From: Callipepla californica brunnescens
Taxonomy: Eukaryota; Chordata; Aves; Galliformes; Odontophoridae
Direction: 5' to 3'
Assembly: GCA_023055505.1 (NCBI GenBank)
Contig: JALIRH010000098.1
Location: forward strand, 186,001-250,000
DNA length: 64,000 nucleotides
The first letter of the stretch is position 1, and each line of letters opens with the position of its first letter. The notes beneath the pieces were generated by a model. It was not told where the DNA came from and did no database searches. It worked only from the letters and a program-made list of their open reading frames with translations. Below, in pieces: positions 1 to 12,727 of the stretch. The translations under genes were made by a program, and so were the position numbers.

Positions 1-1565
1 GAGAGTATCTCAGAATGTCACAATGTCAAAATGTCAGAATGAGGGAAAGAGAGAATGTCATGATGTCAGAATGTCTTAACGTCAGAATGTCAAATTGTCA
101 CAACGTCACAATATCACAATGAGAGAATATCAGAAAGTGAGAATATGACAATGACCGAATGACACATTGTGAGAATGTCAGAATGCCAGAATGTCAGAAT
201 GTCAGAATGTCAAAATGTGTGAATGTCTGAATGTCACCATGAGAGAGAGTCAGAGTTTTACAATGTCACAATGTGAGAATGTCTGAACGTCAGAATGAGG
301 GAGAGCTAGAATTTCAGAATGTCACAGTGTCACAATGTCATCATGTCACAATATCAGAATGTTGCATTGTCACAATGTGAGAATGACAGGTTGTCACAAT
401 TCCAGAATTTCAGAATGTCAACATGTCTGAATGTCACAATGTCACAATTTCACTATGTCACAACGCTAGAATGTCATAATATCAGAAAGTGAGAATATCA
501 CAATGGCAGATTGTCATAATGCCAGAACTTCAGAAGGTGAGAATATTAGAATGTCACAATGTCACAATGTTACAATGTGAGTATCTCAGAATGTCACAAT
601 GCCAGAATATCAGAATGGCAGAATATGAGAAAGTGAGAATGTCACAATGTCAAAATGTCAGAATGAGAGAAAGAGAGAATCTCATGATGTCGGAATGTCT
701 TAATGTCAGAATGTCAAATTGTCACAACGTCACGATATCACAATGAGAGAATATCAGAAAGTGAGAATATGACAATGACCGAATGACACAATGTGAGAAC
801 GTTAGAATGTGAGAATGTCAGAATTGGAGAATGTCACAGAGTCACAATGACAGATTGCCACAATTTCAGAATGTCAGTGTATCACAATGCCACAAAGTCA
901 CAATATCAGTATGTCATGAAGATAGAATGTCACAATGACAACATATGACTGTGACAGAACGTCACAATGTCAGATGATAAATATGGCCGAAAATCACAAT
1001 GAGAGAATGTTAGAATGTCACAATGTTAACATGTCAGAACGTGAGAAAGTGAGAATGCCACAATGCCACGATGTGAGAATCTCACAATGTCACAATGAGA
1101 GAGAGTCAGAATTTCACAGTATCAGAATTTTGCATTGTCACAATGTGAGAATGACAGATTGTCACATTTCCAGAATTTCAGAATGTCACAATTCCAGAAT
1201 TTCAGAATGTCCAAATATCTGAATGTCACAATAGCAGAATGTGAGAGTATCACAATGACAGAATGTCAGAATGACAGGTTGTCACAATTCCAGAATGTCA
1301 CTATGTCACAATGCTAGAATGTCAGAATGTCAGAATGTGAAAATAGCACAAGGGCAGGTTGTCATAATGCCAGAACTTCAGAATGTGAGAATATTAGAAT
1401 GTCATAATGTCAGAATGGGAGAATGTCACAACGGCAGGTTGTCATAATTCCAGAAGTTCAGAATGGGAGAATATTAGAATGTAACAATGTTGCAATGTGA
1501 CAATGAGAGTATCTCAGAATGTCACAATGTCAGAATGTCAGAATGCCAGAATAAGAGAAAAGAAA
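1..1565. repeat. 8-bp minisatellite (consensus AATGTCAN)
   Basis: The stretch reads as back-to-back octamers (AATGTCAC, AATGTCAG, AATGTCAA and variants such as AATGAGAG). It holds a longer order: the block around 7-170 recurs at about 630-790, an offset of 624 bp (78 octamers), and the block around 363 recurs near 1131 (offset 768, 96 octamers). Open frames here repeat an eight-residue peptide and are by-products of a unit length not divisible by three. The array is cut by the window's left edge. Confidence 0.93.
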
Positions 1566-4500
1566 GGTATGAGGAGGCTATGGGGAAGCTATGGGGCAGC
1601 TATTGGGCAGCAGTGGGGCAGCTATGGGGCAGTAGTAGGGCAGCTATAAGGCAGCTATGGGGCAGCAGTGGGGCAGCTATGGGGCGGCTATGAGGAAGCC
1701 ATTGGGCAGCTATGGGGCAGAAGTGAGGCAGCAATCAGGCAGCAGTGAGGCAGCTATGAGGAGGCTATGGGGCAGCTATGGGTCAGCTATCGAGAGGCTA
1801 TGGGGCAGCTATGGGACGGCGATGAGGCAGACATGGGGCAGCTATGGGGGAGCAGTGAGGCAGCTATGGGGAGGCTATGGGGCAGTAGTTGGGCAGCTAT
1901 AGGGTGGCTATGGGGAAGCCATTGGGCAGCTATGGGGCAGTAGTGAAGCAGCTATGGGTCAGTAGTTTGGCAGCTATGACGAGGCTATGGGAAGGCCATG
2001 GGGAAGCGATGGGGCAGCTCTGAGGCAGACAAAATGTAGCTATGGGGGAGCAGTGAGGCAGCTATGGGGTGGCTATGGGGCAGTAGTGGGGCAGCTATGG
2101 GGCAGCTATGAGGTAGCCATGGGGCAGCTATGGGGAAGCAGCGAGGGAGCTATGGGGTAGCAGTGAGGCAGCTATGATGAGGCTATGGGGAGGCTATGGG
2201 GCAGCCACGGTGCAGCTATGGGGCAGCAGTGGGGCAGCTATGGGCAGCAGTAAGGAAGCTATTGAGAAGGCTATGGGGGCAGCTATGGGGTGGCTATGGG
2301 GCAGCTATAGAGCGGCAATGTGGCAGTAGTGGGGCACCTATAAGGCAGCTATGGGGCAGCAGTGGGACAGCTATGGGGCGGCTATTAGGCAGCCATGGGG
2401 TGGCAATGGGGCAGCAGTGAGGCAGCTATGGGGCGGCTATGGGGCTGAAGTGGGGCAGCTATGAGGAGTCTCTTGAGAGGCTATGGAGCAGCTATGGGGC
2501 AGCAGTGGGGTAGCAGGAGGAGACTATGGGGAGGCTATGAAGCAGGTATGGGGCAGCAGTGGGGCAGCTATGGGGCGACTATGGGGCAGCAGTTGAGCAG
2601 CTATGGGGCAGCCATGGGGCAGCTATGTGGCAGTAGTGAAACAGCTATGGTGTAGCTATAAGCGAGCCTTGGGGCAGCAAGGGGCAGTAGTAAGGCAGCT
2701 TTGGGGCAGCAGTGGGGCAGCTATGATGAGACTATGGGAAGGCCATGAGGAAGCTATGGGGCATCTTTGAGGCAGACAAAAAGTAGCTGTGGGGCTGCAG
2801 TGAGGCAGCTATGGGGCAGCTGTGGGGCAGCTATTGTGTAGCAGTGAGGCATCTATGAGGAGGCTATGGGGAGGATATGAGGCAGCTATGGGGCAGAAGT
2901 GAGGCAGCTATGGGGTGGCTATAGGGCAGCAGTGGGGCAGGTATGGGGCAACAAAGAGGCAGCCATGGGGCAGCAGTGGGGCAGCTTTGAGGCTACGGGG
3001 CGGCTATGGGGCAGTAGTGGGGTAGCTATGGGGCAGCAGTGAGGAAGCTAAGGGGAAGCAATGGGGCAGCTTTGAGGATGCTATTGGGAAGCCATGGGGC
3101 AGCAATGGGGCGGCTATGAGGCAGCGACGGGGAAGCTATGGGGCAGCAGTGAGGCAGGTATGGGGCAGTAGTAAGGCAGCTACGGGGCAGCAGTGGGGCA
3201 AATATGAGGAGGCTCTGAGGAAACTATGGGGCAGCTATGGGGCAGCAGTGAGGCAGTTATAGAACAGGTATGAGGCACTTATCAAGCAGCTATGGGTCAG
3301 CTATGAGGAGGCTATGGGGCAGATGTGGTGCAGCAGTGGGGCAGCTAAGGCAGCTATGGGGAGGCTATGGGGCAGCAGTGTGGGCAACTATGAGGAGACT
3401 ATGGGGAGGCTATGAGGCAGCTATGGGGCAGTAGTCGGGCAGCTATTGGACGGCTATGAGGCAGCCATGGGGCAGCTATGGGGCAGCAGTGAGACAGCTA
3501 TGGGGCAAGTATGGGGAGGCTATGGGGCAGCGACGGGGTGGCTATGGGGCAGTAGTGGGGCAGCTATGGTGAGGTTATGAGGCAGCCATGGGGTAGGTAT
3601 GAGAAACCAGTGAGGCAGCTATGGGGCAGTAGTGGAGCAGCTATGAGGCAGCGGTGGGTCAGCTATGGGGTGGCTATGAGGCAGCAGTGGGTCAGCTATG
3701 GGGTGGCTATGAGGCAGCCATGGGGCAGCTATGGGACAGCAGTGGGGCAGCTATGAGGTAGCCATGGGGCACCTATGGGGAAGCAGCGAGGGAGCTATGG
3801 GGTAGCAGTGAGGCAGCTATGAGGAAGCTATGGGGAGGCTATGGGGAGGCTATGGGGAGGCTATGGGGAGGCTATGGGGCAGATATGTAACGGCTATGAG
3901 GCAGCCACGGTGCAGTTATGGGGCAGCCACGGTGCAGCTATGGGGCAGCAGTAAGGAAGCTACGAGAAGGCTATGGAGGCAGCTATCGGGTGGCTATGAG
4001 ACAGCTATGGGGCAACTATGAGGCAGCCGTAGGGCAGCTATGGTGCAGCAGTGAGGCAGCAATTAGGCAGAAGTTGGGCAGATATGGGGCAGCAGTGAGG
4101 CAGCTATGAGGAGGCTATGGGGCAGCTATGGGGCAGCAGAGAGGCAGCTATGGGGCACGAGTGAGGCAGCTATGGGTTAGCTATGAGGAGGCCTTGAGGA
4201 GGCTATGGGGCAGATATGGGGCAGCAGTGGGGCAGCTAAGGCAGCTATGGGAAGGCTATGGGGCAGCAGTGTTGCAGCTATGAGGAGACTATGGGGAGGC
4301 TATGAGGCAGCTATGGGGCAGCAGTCGGGCAGATATAAGGCAGCTATTGGGAAGCAGTGGGGCAGCTATGGGGCGGCTATTAGGCAGCCTTTGGGCACCT
4401 ATTGGGCAGCAGTGAGGCAGGTATGGGGCAGCTATGGGGCAGCTATGAGGACGTTATGGGGCAGCTATGGGGCAGCAGTGGGGCAGCAATAACGCAGTAG

Positions 4501-5708
4501 TGGGGCAGCTATGGGGCAGTAGTGGGGCAGCAATGAGGACGCTATAGGGAGACTATGGGGCATGTATGGAGCGGCTAGGAGGCAGCTATGGGGCAGGTAT
4601 GAGGCAGCCATGGGGTGGCTGTGGGGCAGCAGTGAGGCAGCTATGAAGAGGCTATGGAAATGCTATAGGGCAGCAGTGGGGCAGCTACGGAGCGGCTATG
4701 AGGCAGCCATTTTGCATCTATGGGGCAGCAGTGGGGCAGCTACGAGGAAGCTATAGGGCAGCTATGGGACAGCAGTGGGGCAGCTATGGTGCGGCTATGA
4801 GGCAGCCATGAGGCAGACACGGGGCAGCAGTGGGGCAGCTATGGTGCGGCTATGAGGCAGCCATGAGGCAGATATGGGGCAGCAGTGGGGCAGCTATGAG
4901 CAGGCTTTGGGGCGGCTGTGGAGCAGCAGTGGGGAAGCTATGGGGCAGTAGTGGGGCAACTATAAGTTAGCAGTGGGGCAGCTATGGGGCGGCTATGGGG
5001 CAGCAGTGGGGCAGCTATGAGGAGGTTATGGGGCAGCCATTGGCAGCTATGGGGCTGCAGTGAGGCAGCAATGGGGCAGCAGTGGGGCAGCTATGAGGAG
5101 GTTATGGGGCAGCCATTGGCAGCTATGGGGCTGCAGTGAGGCAGCAATGGGGCAGCAGTGGGGCAGCTATGGGGCGGCTCTAAGGCAGCAGTGATGCAGA
5201 TATCGAGCAGCTCTGAGGAGGCTATGAGGCCGCTATGAGGCAGTAGTGGGGCAGCTATGGGGCAGCAGTGGGGTGGCTATGTGGCAGCAATGGGGCAGCC
5301 ATGGGGCAGGTATGGGGCTGCAGTGGGACAGCTATGAGGAGGCTATTGGGCAGGTATAGAGCGGCTATGTGGCAGTAGTCGGGCAGCTATTGGGCAGCTA
5401 TTGGGAAGCCGTGGGGCAGCTATCGGGCGGCTATTATACAGCCATGGAGCAGCTATGGTGCAGCAGTGTTGCAGCTATGAGGAGGCTATGGGGAGGCTAT
5501 GGAGCAGCTATGGGGCGGCTATCTGGTGGCTATGAGGCAGCTATCGGGCAGCTCTGAGGAGGCTATGGGGCCACTATGAGGCAGTAGTGGGGCAGCTATG
5601 GGGCAGCAGTGGGGTGGCTATGGGGTGGCAGCGGGGCAGCAGTGGGGCAGCCATGGGGCAGCTATGGGGCTGCAGTGGGGCAGCTATGAGGAGGCTATGG
5701 GGCAGCAG
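1566..5708. repeat. 11-bp minisatellite, left block (consensus CTATGGGGCAG)
   Basis: Tandem 11-mers dominated by CTATGGGGCAG, CAGTGGGGCAG and CTATGAGGAGG. Because 11 is coprime to 3 and the consensus has no stop codon on the plus strand, all three plus frames encode circular permutations of one 11-residue peptide rich in G, A, Q, W and Y. These frames are not treated as genes. The block ends abruptly at a C-rich, non-repetitive segment and resumes at about 6,546. Confidence 0.95.
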
Positions 5709-6032
5709 TGGGGCTGCTGGTTTCCCCCCGCTTCTTTTGTTGGAGTCCTCGCCCCTTCCATGGTTGCCCACCAATGAGGACTGGCTGATCCCTCCCCCAC
5801 ATCGACGGCCCCGGACCCACAACCCCGACCCCACATCTGCAGCCCCAGCCCCATAACAGAGCCTTCAGACCCCTAACTGAGCACCCGGACTTAGAACCGA
5901 GCATCGAGCCCCATTAGCCCCAACCCCAGCCCCACATCCCCGTCCCTCACCCAACTCCGCCCCACCCCACCCACACCCTATTCCCCCCTTCTCCCTCCGC
6001 CACCCCACTCCTCCCCCCCTCCCCTTTCCCAC
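5709..6032 (-). other. C-rich intron-like sequence downstream of the SGF29-like first exon
   Basis: This 320-bp stretch is not part of the 11-bp array. It is C-rich on the plus strand with loose CCCCAACCCC/CCCCAGCCCC repetition. On the minus strand it begins with GTGGGA directly after the SGF29-like exon, a plausible splice donor, so it is best read as the start of an intron that then runs into the minisatellite. No coding exon is seen in it. Confidence 0.5.
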
Positions 6033-6108
6033 CTGCGTGTGCGCGAGCAGCCGCTGTAGCTCCCCCAGGAGCTCCACGTTGCGCGACCTCCCCCCCCGCC
6101 AACGCCAT
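6033..6108 (-). pseudogene. SGF29: SGF29 (SAGA-associated factor 29) first coding exon, frameshifted
   Basis: On the minus strand an ATG at 6108 opens MALAGG. After one extra base in a G8 run, the next frame reads SRNVELLGELQRLLAHTQ, followed by a GTGGGA donor at 6032. Allowing for that base, the exon is 25 codons, the same length as the start of vertebrate SGF29 as I recall it, with shared MAL, SR, ELL-EL and TQ positions and a matching exon end. SGF29 is the tandem-Tudor H3K4me3 reader of the SAGA and ATAC acetyltransferase complexes; this exon codes the N-terminal helical part. No further SGF29 exons follow to the left, where the minisatellite begins. The frameshift could be genuine decay or a homopolymer error. 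It cannot be the 5' end of the SGF29 last exon at 60.3 kb, which lies on the wrong side on the same strand. Confidence 0.66.
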
Positions 6109-6545
6109 GGCCGAACAGCCCCACCCCCACTGCGCGCGGCTCTGGGAATAGCACTACGCGTGCGCCGGTCCCGGAAGCCGGAAACGGAAGTCCCCCCCCC
6201 CGCAGATGAACGGAGCGGTGGAGTACTATGGCGGCGGCGGTGGCGGCGCCGCGGAAACCGCGGAAACCGCGCGTTGGAGCGGCGGCGGCGGCGGCGGCTC
6301 CGTTGCCGTGGGAACCGCGGAAACTGCGGAAACTGCGGAAACCGCGCGTTGGAGCGGCGGCGGCGGCGGCGGCTCCGTTGCCGCGGAAACCGCACGTTGG
6401 AGCGGCGGCGGCGGCTGTACGGGAGGCACTGTGAGCTTTGGGGGTGGGGCTGGGCAGGGGCAGCGGCAGCGGCAGCGGCAGCGGGGGAGGGGCGGGGCAG
6501 GATTCCGGGGCCGCGCGGCGCTCTCTTTTTTCCCCTAGCACTTGT
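6109..6545. promoter_or_regulatory. CpG island / putative promoter with ETS-type sites
   Basis: GC-rich and CpG-dense, directly upstream (minus strand) of the SGF29-like ATG. Around 6168-6190 three GGAA cores occur in a row (CCGGAAG, CCGGAAA, CGGAAG), typical of ETS/GABP-type TATA-less promoters. A plus-strand ATG at 6206 (MNGAVEYYGG...) lies just beyond them, so the island could be divergent, but that frame soon runs into a GC-rich minisatellite and no homology is clear. The island ends where the 11-bp array restarts. Confidence 0.55.
6222..6415. repeat. GC-rich minisatellite inside the CpG island
   Basis: Three imperfect copies of a module made of GCGGAAACC-type 9-mers followed by a GTTGGAGCGGCGGCGG tract and GGCTCCGTTGCC. 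It produces alanine/glycine-rich or arginine-rich open frames on both strands that look like low-complexity artefacts. It sits between the ETS-like sites and the resumed 11-bp array. Confidence 0.8.
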
Positions 6546-9500
6546 AACATCTATGAGGAGGCTATGGGGAGGATATGAGGCAGCTATGGGGTGGCTATGG
6601 GGCTGCAGTAAGGCAGGTATGGGGCAGAAATGAGGCAGCCACGGGGCAGCAGTGGGGCAGCTATGGGGCAGCTATGGGACAGAAGTGGGGCAGCTCTAAG
6701 GGTAGCCATGGGGCAGTTATGGGGCAACAGTGGGGCAGGTATGGGGCGGCTATTAGGCAGCCATCAAGCAGCTATGAGGCAGTAGTGGGGCAGCTATGAG
6801 GAAGCAGTGATGGAGCTATGGAGTAGCAGTGAGGCAGCTATAAGGAGGCTATGGGAGGCTATGGGGCAGCTATGGTGCATCAGTGAGGAAGCTATGGGGC
6901 GAATTTGGGGCAGCATTTTGGCAGCTATGGGGCAGCAGTGGGACAGCTATGAGGAGGCTATGGGGAAGCTATGTGGCAGCAGAGAGCTAGCTATGGGGCA
7001 GCTATGAGGAGGCTAAGGGGAGGCTATGGGGCAGCTATAGAGCGCCTATGTGGCAGTAGTTGGGCAGATATAAGGCAGCAGTGGGGCAGCTATGGGGCGG
7101 GAATTAGGCAGCCATGGGGCACGTATGGGGCAGCAGTGAGGTAGCTATGGGGCAGCTATGGGTCAGCTATGAGGAGGTTATGGGGAGGCAATGGAGCAGC
7201 AGTGGGGCAGATATGGGACGGTTATTAAGAGGCTATGTGGCAGCTATGGGGCATTAGTGGGGCAGCTATGGGGAAGTAGTGGGGCAGATATGGGGCAGCA
7301 GTGAGGCAGCTATGGGGTAGCTATGAGAAAGCTATGGGGCAGCAGTGAGGAAGTAGTGAGGCAGCTATGAGAAGGCTGTGGGGAAGCTATGGGGCAGCTA
7401 TGGGGCACCAGTGAGGCAGATATGGGGCACCAGTGAGGCAGCTATAGGGAGGCTACGGGGCAGCAGTGAGGGAGTAGAGAGTCCAATATGGGGCATTAGT
7501 GCGGCAGCTATGGGGCATTAGTGGGGCAGTTATGAGGAGGCTATGGGGAGGCTATGGAGCAGCTATGGGGCAGCTATAGGGCAGCAGGGAGGTAGCAATG
7601 GGGCAGCAGTTGGGAAGCTATGATGAGGCTATGGTGAGTCTACGGGGCAGCTATGGTACACCAGTGAGGCAGCCATGGGGCAGCTATGGTACACCAGTGA
7701 GGCAGCCATGGGGCAGCTATGGGGCACCAATGGGACAGTTATGAGGAGGCTGTGGGGAAGCTATGGGGCAGCTATGGGGCAGCAATGAGGAGGGTATGGA
7801 GAGGCTATGGGGCAGCTATGGTGCAACAGTGAGGCAGCTATGGGGTAGCTTTGAGGAGGCTGTGGGGAGGATATGGGGTAGATATGTGGCAACGGTGAGG
7901 TAGCTATGGGGAAGCTATGGGGCAGCAATGAGGGAGTAGTCGGTCAGCTATGGGGCATTAGTGCTGCAGCTATGGGGCCGAGTGGGGCAGTTAAGAGGAG
8001 GCTATGGGGAGGCTATGGGGCAGCTATCGGACAGCATTGAGCTAGCTTTAGAACAGCTATGAGGAGGCTATGGGGCAGATATGGGGCAGCAGTTGGGCAG
8101 CTATGGGGCGGATATGGAGCAGCAGTGGGGCAGGTATGGGGCAGTAGTAAGACAGCTATGTGGCAGCAGTGGGGCAGATATGAGGAGGCTATGAGGAGGC
8201 TATGGGGCGGCTATGAAGCAGCAGTGAGGCAGTTATGAGGCGGCTATGGGGCAGATATGTGGCAGCAGTGAAGCAGCTATGGTGCGGCTATAAGGCAGCC
8301 ATGGGGCAGCTATGGGTTAGCAGTGAGTCAGCTATGGGGCAGCAGTTGGGCAGCTATGAGGAGGCTATGGGGCAGCTATGGAGCAGATTTGAAACAGCTT
8401 TGGGGCGGCTGTGGGGCAGTAGTTTGGCAGCTATGAGGCAGCAGTTGGGCAGCAGTTGGGGCAGTAGTGAGGCAGCTATGTGGCAGCTCAGGAGAGGCTA
8501 TGGGGCAGCTATGGGGCATTAGTGGGGCAGCTATGGGGAAGTAGTGGGGCAGATATGGGGCAGCAGTGAGGCAGCTATGGGGTAGCTATTGGGCAGTAGT
8601 GGGGAAGCAGTGAGGCAGCTATGGGGCAGCAGTTGGGCAGCTATAAAGAGGCTATGGAGAGGCTGTGCAGCAGCTATGGTGCATCAGTGAGGAAGCTATG
8701 GGGCGTCTTTAGGGCAGCAGTTTGACAGCTATGAGGCAGTCACGGGGCAGCTATGGGACAGCAGTGGGACAGCTATGAGGAGGCTAGAGGGCAGCTATGA
8801 GGAGGCTATGGGGAGGCTATGGGGCAGGTATATAGTGGCTATGTGGCAGTAGTCGGGCAGATATAAGGCATCAATGGGGCAGCAGTGGGGCAGCTATTGG
8901 GCGGCTATTAGGCAGCCATGGGGCGGCTATGGGGCAGCAGGGAGGTAGCAATGGGGCAGCAGTGGAGCAGCTATGATGAGGGTATGGCGAGGCTCTGGGG
9001 CAGCTATGGTGCACCAGTGAGGCAGCTATTGGGTAGCTATGAAGAGGCTGTGGGGAGGCTATGGGGCAGATATGTGGCAACGTTGAGGTAGCTATTGAGA
9101 AGCTATGGGGCAGCAGTGAGGCAGTAGTGGGTCAGCTATGGGGCATTAGTGCTGCAGCTATGGGGCCGCAGTGGGGCATCTAAGAGGAAGCTATAGGGAG
9201 GCTATGGGGCAGCTATGGGGCAGCAGTGAGCTAGCTATAGAACAGCTATGAGGAGGCTATGGGGCAGCTATGGAGCAGATTTGAAACAGCTTTGGGGCGG
9301 CTATGGGGCAGTAGTTTGGCAGCTATGAGGCAGCAGTTGGGCAGCTATGGGGCAGTAGTGAGGCAGCTATGTGGCGGCTCAGGAGAGGCTATGGGGCAGC
9401 TATGGGGCATTAGTGGGGCAGCTATGGGGAAGTAGTGGGGCAGGTAAGGGGCAGAAGAGAGGCAGCTATGAGGTAGCTATGAGGAGGCTATGGGGCAGTA

Positions 9501-12030
9501 GTGGGGAAGCAGTGAGGCAGCTATGGGGCAGCAGTTGGGCAGCTATGAGGAGGCTATGGGGAGGCTATGGGGCAGCAGTGAGGCAGTTTTGGGGCACCAG
9601 TGAGGCAGCTATGGGGAGGCTACGGGGCAGCAGTCGGGCAGCTATGGGGCGGATATGGAGCAGCAGTGGGGCAGATATGAGGAGGCTATGAGGAGGCTAT
9701 GGGGCAGCAGTGAGGCAGCTATGGGACAGGTATGAGGCACTTATCAAGCAGCTCTGGGGCAGCGGTGTGGCAGCTAAGAGGAGGCAATTGGGAGGCTATG
9801 GGGCAGCTATGAAGCAGCAGTGAGGCAGCTATGGGGCGTCTATGGGGCAGCAGTGGGGCAACTATGAGGAGACTATGGGGAGGCTATGGGGCAGCTATTG
9901 GGCAGCAGTGAGGCAGCAATGAGGCAGCTATGAGGAGGCTATGGGAAGCCGATGAGGCAGCTATAGAGCGGCTATGGGGCAGTAGTGGGGCAGCTATTGG
10001 GCAGCTATTGGGCACCATGGGGCAGCAGTGAGGCAGCTATGGGACGGCTATGGGGAGGCTATGGGGCAGGTATGGGGCAGCAGTGGGGCAGCTATGGAGC
10101 AGATATCGAGAGGTTATGAGGCAGCTATGGGGTGGCGATGAGGCAGACATAGGGAAGCTATGGTGGAGCAGGGAGGCAGCTATGGGGTGGCTATGGGGCA
10201 GCAGTGAGACAGCTATGGGGCAAGTATGGGGAGGCTATGGGGCAGTAATGGGGCAGCTATGGGGCGGCTATGAGGCAGCCATGGGGTACGTCTGGGGCAC
10301 CAGTGAGGCAGCTATGGGGAGGCTATGGGGCAGCCATGGGGTACGTCTGGGGCACCAGTGAGGCAGCTAGGGGCAGCAGTGAGGCAGCTATGGGGAGGCT
10401 ATGGGGCAGCAGTGAGGCAGTAGTGGGTCAGCTATGGGGCATAAGTGCTGCAGCTATGGGGCTGCAGTGGGGCAGCTAAGAGGAAGCTATGGGGAGGCTA
10501 TGGGGCAGCTATTGTGCATCAGTGAGGAAGCTACGAGGCGGCAATGGGGCAGCAGTTTTGCAGTTATGAGGCAGCTATGGGGCAGCAGTGAGGCAGCTAT
10601 GAGGAGACTATGGGGAGGCTATGGGGCAGAAGTGGGGCAGCTATGGGGTAGCCATGGGGCAGCCATCAAACGGCTATGGGGCAGCAGTGGGGCAGCTAAG
10701 AGGAGGCTATGGACCAGCTATGGGGCGGCTACAAGGCAGCCATGGGGCAACTATGGGGAAGCAGTGAGAGAGCTATGAGGAGGCTATGGGTAGGCTATAG
10801 GGCAGGTATTGGACAGCTATGAGGCAGCCATGGTGCAGCTATGGGGCAGCAGTGGGGCAGCAATGGGGCGGCTATTAGGCAGCCATGGGGTGGCAATGGG
10901 ACACCAGTGAGACATCTATGGGGTGGATATGTAGCAGCAGTGGGGCAGGTATGGGGCAGTAGTGGGGTAGCTATGAGGAGGCTACGGGGCAACTATGGGG
11001 CAGCAGAGAGGCAGCGATGGGACAGGTATGAGGAGGCTATGGGGAGACTACGGGGCAGCTATGAAGCTGCAGTGAGGCAGCTATGGGGCGGCTATGGGGA
11101 GGCTATGGGGCAGCTATGGAAAAGTTATGAGGCAACCATGGGGCTGCAGTTGGGCATCTCTGGGGCCGCATTGAAGAAGCTATGGGGCAGCTCCGAGGAG
11201 CCTATGCAGCAGCTATGGAGCGGCTATGAGGCAGCTATGGGGCAGGTATGAGGCAGCCATGGGGCGGCTGTGGGGCAGCAGTGAGGCAGCTATGAAGAGG
11301 CTATGGGGAGGCTATGGGGCAGCAGTGGGGCAGCTACGGGGCGGCTATGAGGCAGCCATTGGGCATCTAAGGGGCAGCAGTGGGGCAGCTATAAAGAGGC
11401 TATGGGGAGGCTATGGGGCAGCTATGGTGCATCAGTGAGGAAGCTATGGGGCGTCAATGGGGCAGCAGTTTGACAGCTATGAGGCAGCCACGGGGCAGCT
11501 ATGGGGCAGCAGTGGGACAGCTATGAGGAGGCTATAGGGCAGCTATGGGGCAGCTCTGAGGAGGCTATGGGGAGGCTATGGAGCAGCTATGGGGCAGCAG
11601 TGAGGAAGCTATGGGGTGGCTATGGGGCGGCTATGAGGCAGCTATGGGGTAGCAGTGAGACAGCTATGAGGAGGCTACGGGGAGGCTATAGGGCAGTTAT
11701 GGGGCGGGTATTAGACAGCCATTGGGCGGCTATGGGGCAGCAGGGAGGTAGCAATGGGGCAGCAGTGGGGCAGCTATGATGAGGCTATGGCGAGGCTCTG
11801 GGGCAGCTATGGTGCACCAGTGAGGCAGCTATTGGGTAGCTATGAGGAGGCTGTGGGGAGGCTATGGGGCAGATATGCGGCAACGGTGAGGCAGCTATTG
11901 GGAAGCTATGGGGCAGCAGTGAGGCAGTAGTGGGTCAGCGATGGGGCAGCAGTGAGGCAGCTATGGGGCCGCAGTGGGGCATCTAAGAGGAAGCTATGGC
12001 GAGGCTATGGGGCAGCTATGGGGCAGCAAT
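6546..12030. repeat. 11-bp minisatellite, right block (consensus CTATGGGGCAG)
   Basis: Same 11-mer family as the left block, resuming directly after the CpG island. Longer duplicated stretches are visible, for example the GGGTACGTCTGGGGCACCAG segment at about 10,285 and again at about 10,337, and near-identical blocks around 8,930-9,180 and 11,740-11,990 that indicate a higher-order period near 2.8 kb. The array stops inside a retroviral pol gene at about 12,030. Confidence 0.94.
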
Positions 12031-12032
12031 CG

Positions 12033-12727
12033 GGCTTTCCCACAAAGCGACACGATCCATCTGTGAACAGGGCGTATCTCTTTTCATCTTCTGTTAGTTC
12101 ATTATATGGTGAGGCTTCTTTAGCACGTGACACCTCCTCTGCTGGGGTTGTTCCAAACTTTTTACCTTCAGGCCAGTCCATGATCACCTCCAGGATTCCT
12201 GAACGGTTGGGGTTCCCCATCCGAGCTCGCTGTGTAATCAGCGCAATCCACTTACTCCAAGTGGCATCAGTAGCATGATGGGTAGAGGGAACTGTTCCTT
12301 TAAACATCCAGTTCAGTACTGGCAGTCGAGGTGCCAGAAGGAGCTGCGTTTCAGTACCGATTACTTCAGAAGCAGCTCGAACCCCCTGATATGCGGCTAA
12401 GATCTCCTTCTCAGTTGGAGTGTAGCGCTCCTCAGACCCCCTGTATGCTCGACTCCAGAAACCAAGGGGTCGGCCTTGGGTCTCTCCAGAAGCTCTTTGC
12501 CACAAACTCCAAGTGGGACCTTCCTTTCCAGCAGCAGTGTAGAGGATGTTCTTTACATCCTGTCCCGTCCGCACTGGCCCCGGGGCCACGGCACGGGCTA
12601 TCTCCTGCTTCATTTGCTCAAAAGCCTGCTGCTGCTCAGGGCCCCACACAAAATCATTCTTCTTCCAGAGGTCACCTGATAAAGGGGGCTCACAATGAGG
12701 CTGTAGTTTGGAACATGCAGTCTCCAA
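12033..12727 (-). pseudogene. ERV pol fragment: RT connection and truncated RNase H
   Basis: Minus-strand open frame holding the RT connection region (WGPEQQQAFEQMK) and the beginning of RNase H with the metal-binding DGS motif (ALFTDGSCRF) near its end. The frame then runs into minisatellite-derived residues, so RNase H is cut soon after its first acidic residue. It is in a different frame from the upstream RT segment, which implies a frameshift at about 12,610-12,700. It belongs to the minus-strand ERV. Confidence 0.8.

Noticed and set aside
6206..6633. Alanine-, glycine- and arginine-rich frames in the CpG island, including a plus-strand MNGAVEYYGG start
   Set aside because: They follow a GCGGAAACC/GCGG minisatellite and have no recognisable domain; a divergent gene is possible but unsupported.
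1566..12000. Dozens of W/G/Q/A-rich open frames of 60-136 codons
   Set aside because: They are translations of an 11-bp repeat in every phase, with no start context, splice sites or domain.
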